Positions 1-10,305 of a DNA stretch of 64,000 bases are shown here, piece by piece. The notes beneath the pieces were generated by a model, which searched no databases, was not told the origin of the DNA, and saw only the letters and a program-made list of their open reading frames with translations. The stretch is from Thiobacillus sp. (GTDB lineage Bacteria; Pseudomonadota; Gammaproteobacteria; Burkholderiales; Thiobacillaceae): assembly GCA_011391285.1 (NCBI GenBank), contig JAABQU010000244.1, forward strand, positions 37,803-101,802, given 5' to 3'. Both the position numbers and the translations under genes were made by a program. How positions within the stretch are numbered: position 1 is the stretch's first letter; the number at the start of each line of letters is the position of its first letter.

Positions 1-1804
<1,804 letters not shown>

Positions 1805-1844
1805 CTATCGGTTGTTGCAGGGTGAAATCGGTCGCGTAACGAAC

Positions 1845-2948
1845 CTAGATACGCATGGGCATCACGACATATTTGAAGCCCGGTTCGCCTTCGCTGGTCA
1901 GCAGCATGCTGCTGTTGGCGTCTCCCAGAGACAGCGTGATTTCGTCGGTGTTGACCGCTCCCAGGCCGTCCAGCAGGTAGGTCACGTTGAAACCGACGTC
2001 GAGGGGATCGCCGTTGTAGCTGACTTCGATTTCGTCGGCCGCTTCTTCCTGTTCGTTGTTGTTGCAGACGATGCCGAGGGTGTTCTCGCTCATCACCAAA
2101 CGGACGCCACGGAATTTCTCGTTCGAAAGGATCGCAGCGCGCTGCAGTGCCTGCATCACGCTCTGGCGGTTGGCCTTGAGGTGGCGCGGCTGATTGGCCG
2201 GAATCACGCGCTGGTAGTCGGGGAACTTGCCGTCGACGACCTTGGTGACCAGTTCGGTGCCGGGCAGGGTGATGGTGACCTGGTTGGCGCCGATGCGCAG
2301 TTCGACTGCGTCGTCGACATCGTTCAGCAGCTTCGACAGTTCGACCACGGTCTTGCGCGGAATGATCACTTCGCGTGCTTCGGCTGCGGTTTCCAGTTCG
2401 GTTTCAGCGTAGCTGAGACGGTGGCCGTCGGTGGCGACCACGCGCAGCTGCTTGCCGTCCAGCACCAGCAGCATGCCGTTGAGGTAATAGCGGATGTCCT
2501 GGCTCGCCATGGCGAACTGCACCAGTTGCAACAAACGCTTCAGGGTTTTCTGCGGCACGCGGATCGCCTCGCCCAGACCGGCACCGGTTTCAACGCGCGG
2601 GAAATCGGCGGCCGGCAGGGTTTGCAGGGTGAAGCGCGACTTGCCTGCGCTCACCACGACCTGGCTGTCCTTGGTGTCGAGCTTGAGCTTGGCGGCGTCA
2701 GGCAGGGCGCGCACGATGTCGAAAAGCTTGCGCGCGGCAATGGTGATGGCGAAGTCTTCGCCCGCCTGCGCTTCGAGCTGAGTGCTGACCTGCAATTCCA
2801 GATCGGTTGCCAGCACGGTGAGCTTGTCGCCCTTTTTCTCGAGCAGGAGATTGGACAGGATCGGCAGGGTGTGACGACGCTCAACCACGCCAACCACGGC
2901 GGTGAGGGCAGCCAGAAGGGCGTTGCGTTCGCTTTGTATTAATAGCAT
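1845..2948 (-). CDS. dnaN: DNA polymerase III sliding clamp, beta subunit
   Basis: Homodimeric ring that tethers DNA polymerase III to DNA. The 367 residues match the usual length of about 366 and the three-fold clamp architecture. The N-terminus MLLIQSERNALLAALTAVVG and the C-terminus YVVMPMRI (the clamp ends typically in MPMR[IL]) are diagnostic. The start is ATG at 2948. It lies 179 bp downstream of dnaA across a stretch rich in DnaA boxes, and gyrB follows in the same direction. Confidence 0.97.
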   Translation of the reverse strand: MLLIQSERNALLAALTAVVGVVERRHTLPILSNLLLEKKGDKLTVLATDLELQVSTQLEAQAGEDFAITIAARKLFDIVRALPDAAKLKLDTKDSQVVVSAGKSRFTLQTLPAADFPRVETGAGLGEAIRVPQKTLKRLLQLVQFAMASQDIRYYLNGMLLVLDGKQLRVVATDGHRLSYAETELETAAEAREVIIPRKTVVELSKLLNDVDDAVELRIGANQVTITLPGTELVTKVVDGKFPDYQRVIPANQPRHLKANRQSVMQALQRAAILSNEKFRGVRLVMSENTLGIVCNNNEQEEAADEIEVSYNGDPLDVGFNVTYLLDGLGAVNTDEITLSLGDANSSMLLTSEGEPGFKYVVMPMRI

Positions 2949-3127
2949 TTATATATTCCTGAGAATCATAATAAAGGCGGCTCAAATCTGGGGATAAGCC
3001 TTTTCACTTAATAAAAACAGCCATTTACCATCCAATTTGGGGTGTGGATAAATGTCCCGAAGCGCGGGACGGATGGGGATAGTTTTTCCCTTCCGTCGGC
3101 ACGACCCGCCTTATCCACATTTCATCC
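2949..3127. other. Putative oriC segment between dnaA and dnaN
   Basis: This non-coding gap holds two perfect DnaA boxes: TGTGGATAA at 3043-3051 (box on the minus strand) and TTATCCACA at 3111-3119. A one-mismatch box, TGGGGATAA, lies at 2989-2997. The part next to dnaN (about 2941-3040) is clearly AT-rich against a GC-rich background and could be the unwinding element. Known: DnaA boxes plus an AT-rich element flanking dnaA mark chromosomal origins in many proteobacteria. Inferred: this is the core of oriC, perhaps with the rpmH-dnaA gap. Confidence 0.75.
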
Positions 3128-4468
3128 TCAGCCTGTCAGGCTTTGCAGCAACACCAGATAGTCGCGTCCGATGTCGGCTTCCGTCTCACGCAACTCGGCC
3201 ACCTTGCGGCACGCATGGATCACCGTGGTGTGGTCGCGCCCGCCAAACGATTCGCCGATCTCCGGCAAACTCTGGTTCGTCAGTTCCTTGGCCAGCGCCA
3301 TGGCGATCTGGCGTGGGCGGGCCAGGTTGCGGGTGCGCTTCTTGGAAAACATGTCGGCGACCTTGATCTTGTAGAAGTCGGCGACGGTCTTCTGGATGTT
3401 TTCGATCGAAACGATGCGCGAGGTCGAGGCAATGAGGTCGCGCAGCGCTTCCTTCACCAACTCGAGGGAGATCGGCTTTTCGTGGAAACGCGAAAACGCG
3501 ATCACCCGCTTCAGCGCGCCTTCGAGTTCACGCACGTTGGAGCGCACCTGCTTGGCAATGAAGAAGGCGACGTTCTCGTCGAGCTTGATGTTTTCAGCCT
3601 GCGCCTTGGCCAGCAGGATGGCGACCCGCATTTCCAGTTCCGGAGGCTCGACGGCCACCGTCAGGCCCCAGGCAAAGCGTGATTTCAGGCGATCGTCCAG
3701 TCCGGTGATTTCCTTGGGGAAGGTGTCGCAGGTGATGACGATCTGCTTCTTGTTCTCGATCAGCGAATTGAAGACGTAGAAGAACTCTTCCTGGGTGCGG
3801 TCCTTCTTGGCCAGGAACTGGATGTCGTCGATCAGCAGCAAATCCAGCGACATGTAGCGTCGCTTGAGATCGTCGAACTGCTTGTTCAAATAGGCTTTGA
3901 CCACGTCGTCCACATAATCGTTGGCGTGGATGTAGCTGATGCGCGCCTCGGGGTTGGCCTGGCGCACGGTGTTGCCGATAGCCTGCAGCAGGTGGGTCTT
4001 GCCCAGGCCTACACCGCCATACACAAACAGCGGGTTGTAGGCGACGCCGGGATTGTCGGCAATCTGCAGCGCGGCGGCGCGCGCCAGCTGGTTGGCACGG
4101 CCGGACACGAAGTTGTCGAAATTGAAACCGGGATTGATCCGCAGGCCAATCTGGGTCGGTGCTGCGACGGTTGCTGCAGCAGGCGCAGGATTTGATGGGG
4201 CGGCGGGGGAGGGAGCGCGCGGCGCGGCGGTTTTCTTCCCGAGCGCATAGGTGATCGCCACCGGGCGTGCATAAAACTCCTGCGCCCAGGCATCGATGTG
4301 TTCGGCAAACTTTTCCCGCACCCAGTCCATTACGAAATGATTGGGCGCCAGAATGCGGACATCGCCGCCCGCATCATCCAATACAAGGGGCTTGATCCAT
4401 GTGCTGAATTGCTGCTGGGTCAGGTTGGCGCGGAAGCGCTCTTGGCAAAGGTCCCAGAAGGAATCCAT
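3128..4468 (-). CDS. dnaA: Chromosomal replication initiator DnaA
   Basis: Binds DnaA boxes as an ATP-dependent oligomer and opens oriC. Domain I begins [17 protein letters not shown] Pro/Ala-rich linker follows, then the AAA+ domain with Walker [12 protein letters not shown] and Walker [11 protein letters not shown]. The C-terminal DNA-binding domain carries the signature [16 protein letters not shown] chose ATG 4468 (446 aa) because it puts domain I at the usual distance from the start. An in-frame ATG at 4498 would add [10 protein letters not shown]; neither has a good Shine-Dalgarno at normal spacing. It starts the leftward dnaA-dnaN-gyrB series. Confidence 0.96.
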   Translation of the reverse strand: MDSFWDLCQERFRANLTQQQFSTWIKPLVLDDAGGDVRILAPNHFVMDWVREKFAEHIDAWAQEFYARPVAITYALGKKTAAPRAPSPAAPSNPAPAAATVAAPTQIGLRINPGFNFDNFVSGRANQLARAAALQIADNPGVAYNPLFVYGGVGLGKTHLLQAIGNTVRQANPEARISYIHANDYVDDVVKAYLNKQFDDLKRRYMSLDLLLIDDIQFLAKKDRTQEEFFYVFNSLIENKKQIVITCDTFPKEITGLDDRLKSRFAWGLTVAVEPPELEMRVAILLAKAQAENIKLDENVAFFIAKQVRSNVRELEGALKRVIAFSRFHEKPISLELVKEALRDLIASTSRIVSIENIQKTVADFYKIKVADMFSKKRTRNLARPRQIAMALAKELTNQSLPEIGESFGGRDHTTVIHACRKVAELRETEADIGRDYLVLLQSLTG

Positions 4469-4500
4469 AGTCGAGGGGTGGGAGGCATAAAGCTGCATGG

Positions 4501-4544
4501 GATTCGATCGCGAATCTTACTCTCCTTCGACCAGGTTATCCACA
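4501..4544. promoter_or_regulatory. dnaA upstream region: DnaA box and inverted repeat
   Basis: A perfect DnaA box, TTATCCACA, lies at 4536-4544. GATTCG/CGAATC (4501-4506 and 4511-4516) form a short inverted repeat next to the outer dnaA ATG. On the minus strand TAAGAT (4515-4520) could be a -10 hexamer. If so, the DnaA box lies just upstream of it, which fits the known habit of DnaA repressing its own gene. The box could also be part of a split oriC. Promoter position is inferred. Confidence 0.5.
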
Positions 4545-4586
4545 GGCAAAATTGCCCCAGGCGCTGTCCAGCCTGTCACGGTGAAC

Positions 4587-4616
4587 TTGACATCTCCCCC
4601 CGGGGGCAGGTCTAAT
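4587..4616 (+). promoter_or_regulatory. Predicted sigma-70 promoter for rpmH-rnpA-yidC
   Basis: TTGACA (4587-4592) and TCTAAT (4611-4616) are 18 bp apart, a good -35/-10 pair. The spacer contains the C/G palindrome CCCCCGGGGG. The predicted transcript would start near 4623, about 75 nt before the rpmH ATG. No other strong promoter was seen in this gap. Confidence 0.55.
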
Positions 4617-4698
4617 ACGCGGTTTTTCAACAGATTTTTTTGTGTTTGGCCACCCGGCTTCGCGGGACTTGGCCGACGCCAGCCTGAAAGGATAAGCC

Positions 4699-4833
4699 AT
4701 GAAACGTACTTACCAGCCGTCCACCGTCCGTCGCAAGCGCACCCACGGTTTCCGCGCCCGCATGAAAACCAAGGCAGGCCGTGCCATTATCAATGCACGC
4801 CGTGCCAAGGGCCGCGCGCGTCTGGCTGTCTAA
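4699..4833 (+). CDS. rpmH: 50S ribosomal protein L34
   Basis: Small, very basic protein of the large ribosomal subunit. The 44 residues start [20 protein letters not shown] and end [11 protein letters not shown], the family's characteristic sequence over its full length. The ATG at 4699 follows a GGATAAGCC leader. It begins the conserved rpmH-rnpA-yidC-mnmE order on the other side of the origin from dnaA. Confidence 0.98.
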   Translation: MKRTYQPSTVRRKRTHGFRARMKTKAGRAIINARRAKGRARLAV

Positions 4834-4862
4834 TCGACACGCTACCCAAGCAGGCGGAGGGC

Positions 4863-5249
4863 GTGCGCCTGCGCGACGCGCGCTTGGTCGAGAAGGCGGA
4901 CTTCGATCGGGTGTTTGCTGACAACCAGCGTGCCCGAACCGACTTTCTCCTGGTGATGGCACGGCCCAATCAGGTGGGCTATCCGCGATTGGGAATGGTG
5001 ATTGCCAAGCGCCTGCTTGCGCGCGCAGTGGACCGCAACCGCGTCAAGCGCTGCGTTCGCGAAAGCTTTCGCCAGGCCCTGCCGCAACTGCCCGCCTGCG
5101 ATTTCGTCGTACGCCTGATTGCCAAGCCGGTTCCGGGCGATGAGGCACGGGATCTGTCACGCACGTTTAATCGTGCCGGCCAGCGAGCCATGGCAAAATG
5201 GCCCAGCGCTCCGGCAGACCCAATCACGCCGGAATCTTCCCCCAACTAA
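4863..5249 (+). CDS. rnpA: Ribonuclease P protein component
   Basis: Protein subunit of RNase P, which trims 5' leaders from pre-tRNA with the M1 RNA. The RNA-binding signature is clear (RNRVKRCVRESFRQ), as is the family core ADFDRVFADNQRARTDFLLV. No ATG lies at the right distance, so I take GTG 4863 (128 aa); GGAGG at 4856-4860 is very close to it, so the start is uncertain. It lies 29 bp after rpmH and 15 bp before yidC. Confidence 0.9.
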   Translation: MRLRDARLVEKADFDRVFADNQRARTDFLLVMARPNQVGYPRLGMVIAKRLLARAVDRNRVKRCVRESFRQALPQLPACDFVVRLIAKPVPGDEARDLSRTFNRAGQRAMAKWPSAPADPITPESSPN

Positions 5250-5264
5250 ACGCGTCCCGTCTCA

Positions 5265-6899
5265 ATGGATAACCAGCGGCTGATTCTTTTCATCGTCTTT
5301 TCCTTCTCGCTGCTTTTGTTGTGGGAAGCCTGGCAGGGCACAAACGCACCCCCTCCGGTTGCCTCCAGCGCGACGAGCGAACCGGCCACCGGCGCCCCGA
5401 CGCCCACCCAGGCACTGAATGCGCCGGTGGTATCGCCGGCACAGACCGGGCTGGCCAAAGGCCAGCGCGCCGTGGTCGAAACCGACGTGCTGCGCGCCAC
5501 CATCGACGCCAATGGCGGCGACCTGCGTGAGTTGCAGTTGCTGAAATACCGTGAGACGGAAGACAAGAACCAGGTCTTGACCCTGTTCGAGGACGCCCAG
5601 ACTAGGCCGTATCTGGCACAAAGCGGTCTGGTAGGCGAAGGCTTGCCGACGCATCGCAGCGCGTTCCAGTTGAATCCGGGCACCTATCGCCTGGCCGGCG
5701 GGGCAGCACAACTGGAAGTGCCGATGGTGTGGACCGACCCCGCCACCGGTGTGCGCGTCGAAAAAACCTACATTTTCAAGCGCGGCAGCTATCAGATCGC
5801 GGTCCGGACCCGGGTGATCAACGGAGGCAGCCAGCCTATCGAGCTCACCCCCTATTACCAGTTCACCCGCCATGGGGAAGCGCCGCGCGGCGAATCCTTC
5901 TTCCTGTACACCTACACCGGCCCGGCGTTTTACACCGACGTCAGGAAATTCCAGAAAGTAGCATTCAAGGACATCCAGTCCGGCAAACCCGATTTCGAAA
6001 AGACCGCCGACAACGGCTGGGTGGGGATGGTGCAGCACCATTTCGTATCGGCCTGGCTGCCCGAGGGCAGCGTCAAGCGCGAGTACTACACGCGTGCGCT
6101 GGGCGATGGCCTGTACTCCGCCGGGATGATCCTGGCCGAAGGCACGCTTGAACCCGGCCAGCAAAAGACGTTCACTGTGCCGCTGTATGCCGGACCGCAA
6201 ACCCAGGTCTTGCTGGAAAAGACCGCTCCGGGACTCGAACTCTCGCGTGACTATGGTTGGCTGACGCCGCTGGCGTATCCGATTTTCTGGTCGCTGGAAA
6301 AGATCGAACGCATCGTTGGCAACTGGGGCTGGGCCATCATCATCCTGACCCTTCTCATCAAGCTGGCGCTGTATCCGCTGTCGGCGGCAGGCTACAAGTC
6401 GATGGCCAAGATGAAGAAGCTGACCCCCCGCCTGAAACAGCTGAAGGAAACCTACGGCGATGACCGCGCCAAGCTGCATCAGGCGATGGCGGAAATGTAC
6501 AAGACGGAGAAGATCAACCCGCTCGGCGGCTGCCTGCCGATCCTGATCCAGATTCCGGTGTTCATTGCGCTGTACTGGGTGCTGCTGGCGGCGGTGGAAA
6601 TGCGCGGCGCACCCTGGCTGGGCTGGATTACCGACCTGACTGCGCCCGACCCCTGGTTCATCCTGCCGGTCGTGATGGGCATCACCTCGATCCTGCAGGT
6701 CAAGCTGAACCCGCAGCCGATGGACCCGATGCAGGCCAAGATCATGATGATCATGCCGATCGCATTCACCGTGATGTTCGTGTTTTTCCCGGCTGGCCTG
6801 GTGCTGTACTGGGTGGTCAACAACATCCTGTCGATCGCGCAGCAATGGGCGATCAACCGGCAGGTCGAGGGCGCTCCGGCCCACAAATCCAAGGCTTAG
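5265..6899 (+). CDS. yidC: Membrane protein insertase YidC
   Basis: Inserts and folds inner-membrane proteins, alone or with SecYEG. At 544 aa it has the gram-negative form. The N-terminal membrane anchor (MDNQRLILFIVFSFSLLLLW) is followed by a linker and a large periplasmic domain to about residue 340. The conserved membrane core follows, including IILTLLIKLALYPLSAAGYK, QIPVFIALYWVLLAAV and LYWVVNNILSIAQQ. It follows rnpA directly; the small yidD gene common at this spot is absent. Its stop overlaps the stop of the opposing gene by 4 bp. Confidence 0.97.
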   Translation: MDNQRLILFIVFSFSLLLLWEAWQGTNAPPPVASSATSEPATGAPTPTQALNAPVVSPAQTGLAKGQRAVVETDVLRATIDANGGDLRELQLLKYRETEDKNQVLTLFEDAQTRPYLAQSGLVGEGLPTHRSAFQLNPGTYRLAGGAAQLEVPMVWTDPATGVRVEKTYIFKRGSYQIAVRTRVINGGSQPIELTPYYQFTRHGEAPRGESFFLYTYTGPAFYTDVRKFQKVAFKDIQSGKPDFEKTADNGWVGMVQHHFVSAWLPEGSVKREYYTRALGDGLYSAGMILAEGTLEPGQQKTFTVPLYAGPQTQVLLEKTAPGLELSRDYGWLTPLAYPIFWSLEKIERIVGNWGWAIIILTLLIKLALYPLSAAGYKSMAKMKKLTPRLKQLKETYGDDRAKLHQAMAEMYKTEKINPLGGCLPILIQIPVFIALYWVLLAAVEMRGAPWLGWITDLTAPDPWFILPVVMGITSILQVKLNPQPMDPMQAKIMMIMPIAFTVMFVFFPAGLVLYWVVNNILSIAQQWAINRQVEGAPAHKSKA

Positions 6900-9800
6900 T
6901 GCAACAGCAGGGTGTCGAGCCGTTCTGGTTTGTGCACCCAGTAGCCTTGGGCGTAATCCACGCCGAGGTCTTTCAGCCAGGAGTAGGTTGCCTCGCTGTC
7001 GACATATTCGGCAATGACTTTGAGGCCGAGGGCGTGGGCGACATCCACCATGGAGGCCGTGAGCGCCTGATCGGTCTTGTCGCTGAGGATGTTGCGGATA
7101 TAGGTGCCGTCGATTTTCAGATAATCCAGCGGCAGGGTGCGCAGATAGCCATAGGAACTGTAGCCGCTGCCAAAGTCATCCAGCGCCACCCGGCAACCCA
7201 GCTTGCGTAATTTTCGCAGGGATCGCACGGCCACCTCCAGATTGTCGATGGCGGCCGTTTCCGTCACCTCGAGAATGAGTTTTTTCGTCAGGTGGGGATA
7301 GCGGGAAAGCAGGCCAACCAGCGCGTCCATATGATCGGCCAGGGCCAGCGTGTTGCCGGACAGGTTGACGGACAGGCCGCTCAACTGCTCCATCCCGTCT
7401 GCATTCTGATCCATCCACTCCAGCGCGGATCGAAGCACCCACGCGTCCAGATCCTGGATGCGGCCGCTCTGCTCGGCCATGACGACGAAACTTTGGGTGG
7501 TGTGGCTGGGCGTCAGGTCTTCCTGGACCCCGAGCAGGATTTCATAATGCGAGGGTGCGCCCTCATCGCAGGGCGCAATCTTCTGACAGCGCAGATACAG
7601 CGAGGAGAATGGCAGGTCCTCCATTGGCGCAACCGCTGGGGGCACGGTTTCCAGACAGGACGAATCGAATCCCGCCTGTAGCCGCATGGCCGCGCAAGCC
7701 TGATTGGCGCGGCGAAGCACGCTTGACGGCGTGGGCGAGGGCTCATCGGCCACCAGCGGCACGACGGCGCCGATCATTTTCCATTCAGGGTGCAGGCCCT
7801 CCATTGTGGCCTTCAGCTGTACAAGCCGGTCCGCCAGTCGGTGTGGGTCCTGCGGGGAAAACACCGCCAGGAACGAGACATCGCTCAACCGGCCGCAGCG
7901 TTCGCCGGGTTCAAGCATCTCCAGCAGGATTTCGCCGGTACGTTTCTGCATGACAGCCAGTTCGTCTCCTGGCAGGCTGGCCAGGCCGGGCCGCATCGTG
8001 GGGACTTCGACCAAGGCGCAGAATACAGGCGGCTCGGTGACGGGATGAACGAGGCGCCGCTCCAGTTCGTCCATCAGGGCCGAGCGCTTCAGGCAACCGC
8101 TGCCGGGATCCTGCCAGGTGTAGGCATGAACGGCATTCAGGCTGGCGGTGAGGCTTGCATTCGCGATGCGATCGAGAAAGGGTTCGTCGAAGCTGTTGGC
8201 CTCATCTATCAGACCCTGGTCGAATTCCTCGATAAATCGTGCAGCCGGTATTTCCAGCACCTGCGTGCCTGACCGGTTGAGCAGGGCCCAGTTGCCCTTG
8301 AAGATTCCGATCACCTCATGGGGAATGGCTTCGGATTCGTGCTTGATGACGCACCAGCCCGTGTTAATCAGTGATGGGGAAGACTCCGGCTCACCGAGCG
8401 TGCTCAGGCAATGCTCTCGCCGGGATTGCCGCTCAGCGAGCAAGCGCTCGTTGATTTTCGCCAGCATGGCGTTGATCTGCAGGAGCGCGGCATCCGTGTT
8501 TTCCTGTCCCAGTAGCCACTGCATGGCCAGGCTCGTCGCATGGTTGAGGGCAGGGTTGAGAAACTGGCCGTGATCATCCGCGCCACGGTGGAGGGCATCC
8601 AGTGCATTGATCAATGTCCAGGCTGGATGGTCAGGTTGTGCTTGGTAGGTGAGGCCGTTAAGCGTGTATTCCAGCAACAAACCCTGTGCTTGCAGCATCA
8701 AGACACGTACCTGCGATGTCGGCGAGAGCTTTTCCGGCCCCGGTTCGATGGGAGGAGGCTGCGTCAACTGGGCATACAGGCCATCCAGTTCTGTGCTGTC
8801 AAGGCTGGTCAACCCCCCCAGCGAGGCGCTGAATTTGCCGGCAGACATCCAGTCGGGTTGAAGGTTGAGCGTCTCTTCCCCGGTCGTTTGCGAGGGGACG
8901 GCCGGCGCAAACCGGCCACGGATCCGATCGCGTGCCAGCAGGGCCGGAATGGGTGTTTGCGAGGAATAAGGCAAGTCGTCAACGGAGCCCACGTGAACCT
9001 GACGTGTGGCGAGTTCACCGAGACTTTCGGTCAGCTTGAAAACCAGCGCCGTCAAGTCACTGAATTGCGCCTCATGAGCGGTACTGGCGGCTTCGGTTTC
9101 ATTTTCGCCTGGGACGGGTTGTTGTGCAGATGCCCGGAGCCATTCCGCGAGATCAGGCGTCTTCACGGGAGGCGCCTGGGTTTCGGGCAGGACATCCCCA
9201 ACGATCTCGAGCAGGGCCTGGTACAGCGACATCGCTTCCTTTTGCAGGGCCTTTCCCATCAACTCGTAACACAGGATACGTTCATCCATACCGAGTTGGA
9301 GGGGTGCGATCAGGTCTGCCAGGACGTCCATGACACTTTCCGGCCGATAGGGGTGTCGTGGTGGATCCTGCTTTAGCAACTGGCTGTAACGATGGCTGAA
9401 TATTTCAGGCAGCGAGCTGAGCGCGTCGGTGACCCGATGCGCAATGCCGCTGCGACACACCCAATCGTCCACCTGATCCATGTCGACGAGTTGCAGCGTC
9501 TCGCCAGTTGTCCGGTTGCCGGAATAGCTGGCACGCTGCTCCGGATACATGGGATAGGTTTGCGTGAACTGGCGGGTCAGGGTGGGCCGCAGTTGCGTCA
9601 GGCCGAGCTCGAGTTCGGCAAGCGTGGACTGCGCATAGGCGGAAACAGCCAGAGCGTGGCCTCTCTGAATTTCATCCGGCAACATCCGATAAAAGTGCTC
9701 GACCACGGCCTTCATGCCGCCCATGAACCGGGCGTGGCAGGCCTGCTGCTTTTGCAGGATCAACAGGCCGGCTGCCAGAGGGGGCGTATTGTGTCGATTG

Positions 9801-10096
9801 ACGGAATGCAGCGCTGCGAGGAGGGCGGCGGGCGCTTCCCGCAGGGAAACCAGCGCGCGGCTACCCTGAACGTGAACAAACAGGCAATGACAGGAAAAGT
9901 GCTGACCTTGCCAATCAAAATCGAGTTGTGCCGTGCTGCCCACCACCCGTATCTCGGGAACGTTCAACTGAAAGGCAAACGTCAGCCCCTGATCCGAGAG
10001 GGTGGCGATCATCCCAAAAAAGGGCGCTTGCCCGGCTATTTGCAGGACAGCGGGCAACTGGATCGGGCGCGGCGCGTAGGCGTGTTGTTCTGACAC
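6896..10096 (-). CDS. DUF1631 protein with degenerate GGDEF and EAL domains
   Basis: Large c-di-GMP-related protein (1066 aa) with no signal peptide. Order: a PilZ-like N-terminal stretch (about 10-90), a long DUF1631-type helical region (about 95-640), a GGDEF-like region in which the GGDEF motif has become SDVSF, and a C-terminal EAL domain (about 815-1066). EAL landmarks kept: E of EIL, SVNLSG, EVTE, DDFGSGYSS, LKID, AEYVDSE and AQGYW; the Arg of the E-x-L-x-R motif is Gly. So cyclase activity is unlikely; phosphodiesterase activity or c-di-GMP sensing is possible. The start is GTG 10096 with no obvious Shine-Dalgarno. Monocistronic, convergent with yidC. The exact role is unknown. Confidence 0.85.
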   Translation of the reverse strand: MSEQHAYAPRPIQLPAVLQIAGQAPFFGMIATLSDQGLTFAFQLNVPEIRVVGSTAQLDFDWQGQHFSCHCLFVHVQGSRALVSLREAPAALLAALHSVNRHNTPPLAAGLLILQKQQACHARFMGGMKAVVEHFYRMLPDEIQRGHALAVSAYAQSTLAELELGLTQLRPTLTRQFTQTYPMYPEQRASYSGNRTTGETLQLVDMDQVDDWVCRSGIAHRVTDALSSLPEIFSHRYSQLLKQDPPRHPYRPESVMDVLADLIAPLQLGMDERILCYELMGKALQKEAMSLYQALLEIVGDVLPETQAPPVKTPDLAEWLRASAQQPVPGENETEAASTAHEAQFSDLTALVFKLTESLGELATRQVHVGSVDDLPYSSQTPIPALLARDRIRGRFAPAVPSQTTGEETLNLQPDWMSAGKFSASLGGLTSLDSTELDGLYAQLTQPPPIEPGPEKLSPTSQVRVLMLQAQGLLLEYTLNGLTYQAQPDHPAWTLINALDALHRGADDHGQFLNPALNHATSLAMQWLLGQENTDAALLQINAMLAKINERLLAERQSRREHCLSTLGEPESSPSLINTGWCVIKHESEAIPHEVIGIFKGNWALLNRSGTQVLEIPAARFIEEFDQGLIDEANSFDEPFLDRIANASLTASLNAVHAYTWQDPGSGCLKRSALMDELERRLVHPVTEPPVFCALVEVPTMRPGLASLPGDELAVMQKRTGEILLEMLEPGERCGRLSDVSFLAVFSPQDPHRLADRLVQLKATMEGLHPEWKMIGAVVPLVADEPSPTPSSVLRRANQACAAMRLQAGFDSSCLETVPPAVAPMEDLPFSSLYLRCQKIAPCDEGAPSHYEILLGVQEDLTPSHTTQSFVVMAEQSGRIQDLDAWVLRSALEWMDQNADGMEQLSGLSVNLSGNTLALADHMDALVGLLSRYPHLTKKLILEVTETAAIDNLEVAVRSLRKLRKLGCRVALDDFGSGYSSYGYLRTLPLDYLKIDGTYIRNILSDKTDQALTASMVDVAHALGLKVIAEYVDSEATYSWLKDLGVDYAQGYWVHKPERLDTLLLH

Positions 10097-10246
10097 GGGA
10101 GCAATGATGCTTGTTTGGCCCGGATTATGGGGGGGAGACCGCCTTCCTGGGAAGCATTATCAAATATCGGTTACCCGGGGATTAAGTTTAGCGGCCACCA
10201 CGGGATTCCTGGCATGACGCCGGGGCTGGCAGCGGGCGCGCCGCGC

Positions 10247-10252
10247 TACAAT
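10247..10252 (+). promoter_or_regulatory. Predicted -10 element for mnmE
   Basis: TACAAT in the context CGCTACAATGC is a good -10 hexamer; no clear -35 was seen. It would start transcription near 10259. That is downstream of the first in-frame ATG (10255) and so supports translation of mnmE from 10306. The rest of the 209-bp divergent gap (10097-10305) shows nothing else I can name. Confidence 0.4.
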
Positions 10253-10305
10253 GCATGACGATTTCCCTGTCCAGGCTGCATCCGCAGCTTTTCCGCTACC
10301 TCCTC

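Noticed and set aside
4573..4592. TGTC...GACA near the rpmH promoter as a GlrR site
   Set aside because: The spacer is 11, not 10, and a good sigma-70 promoter explains the TTGACA.
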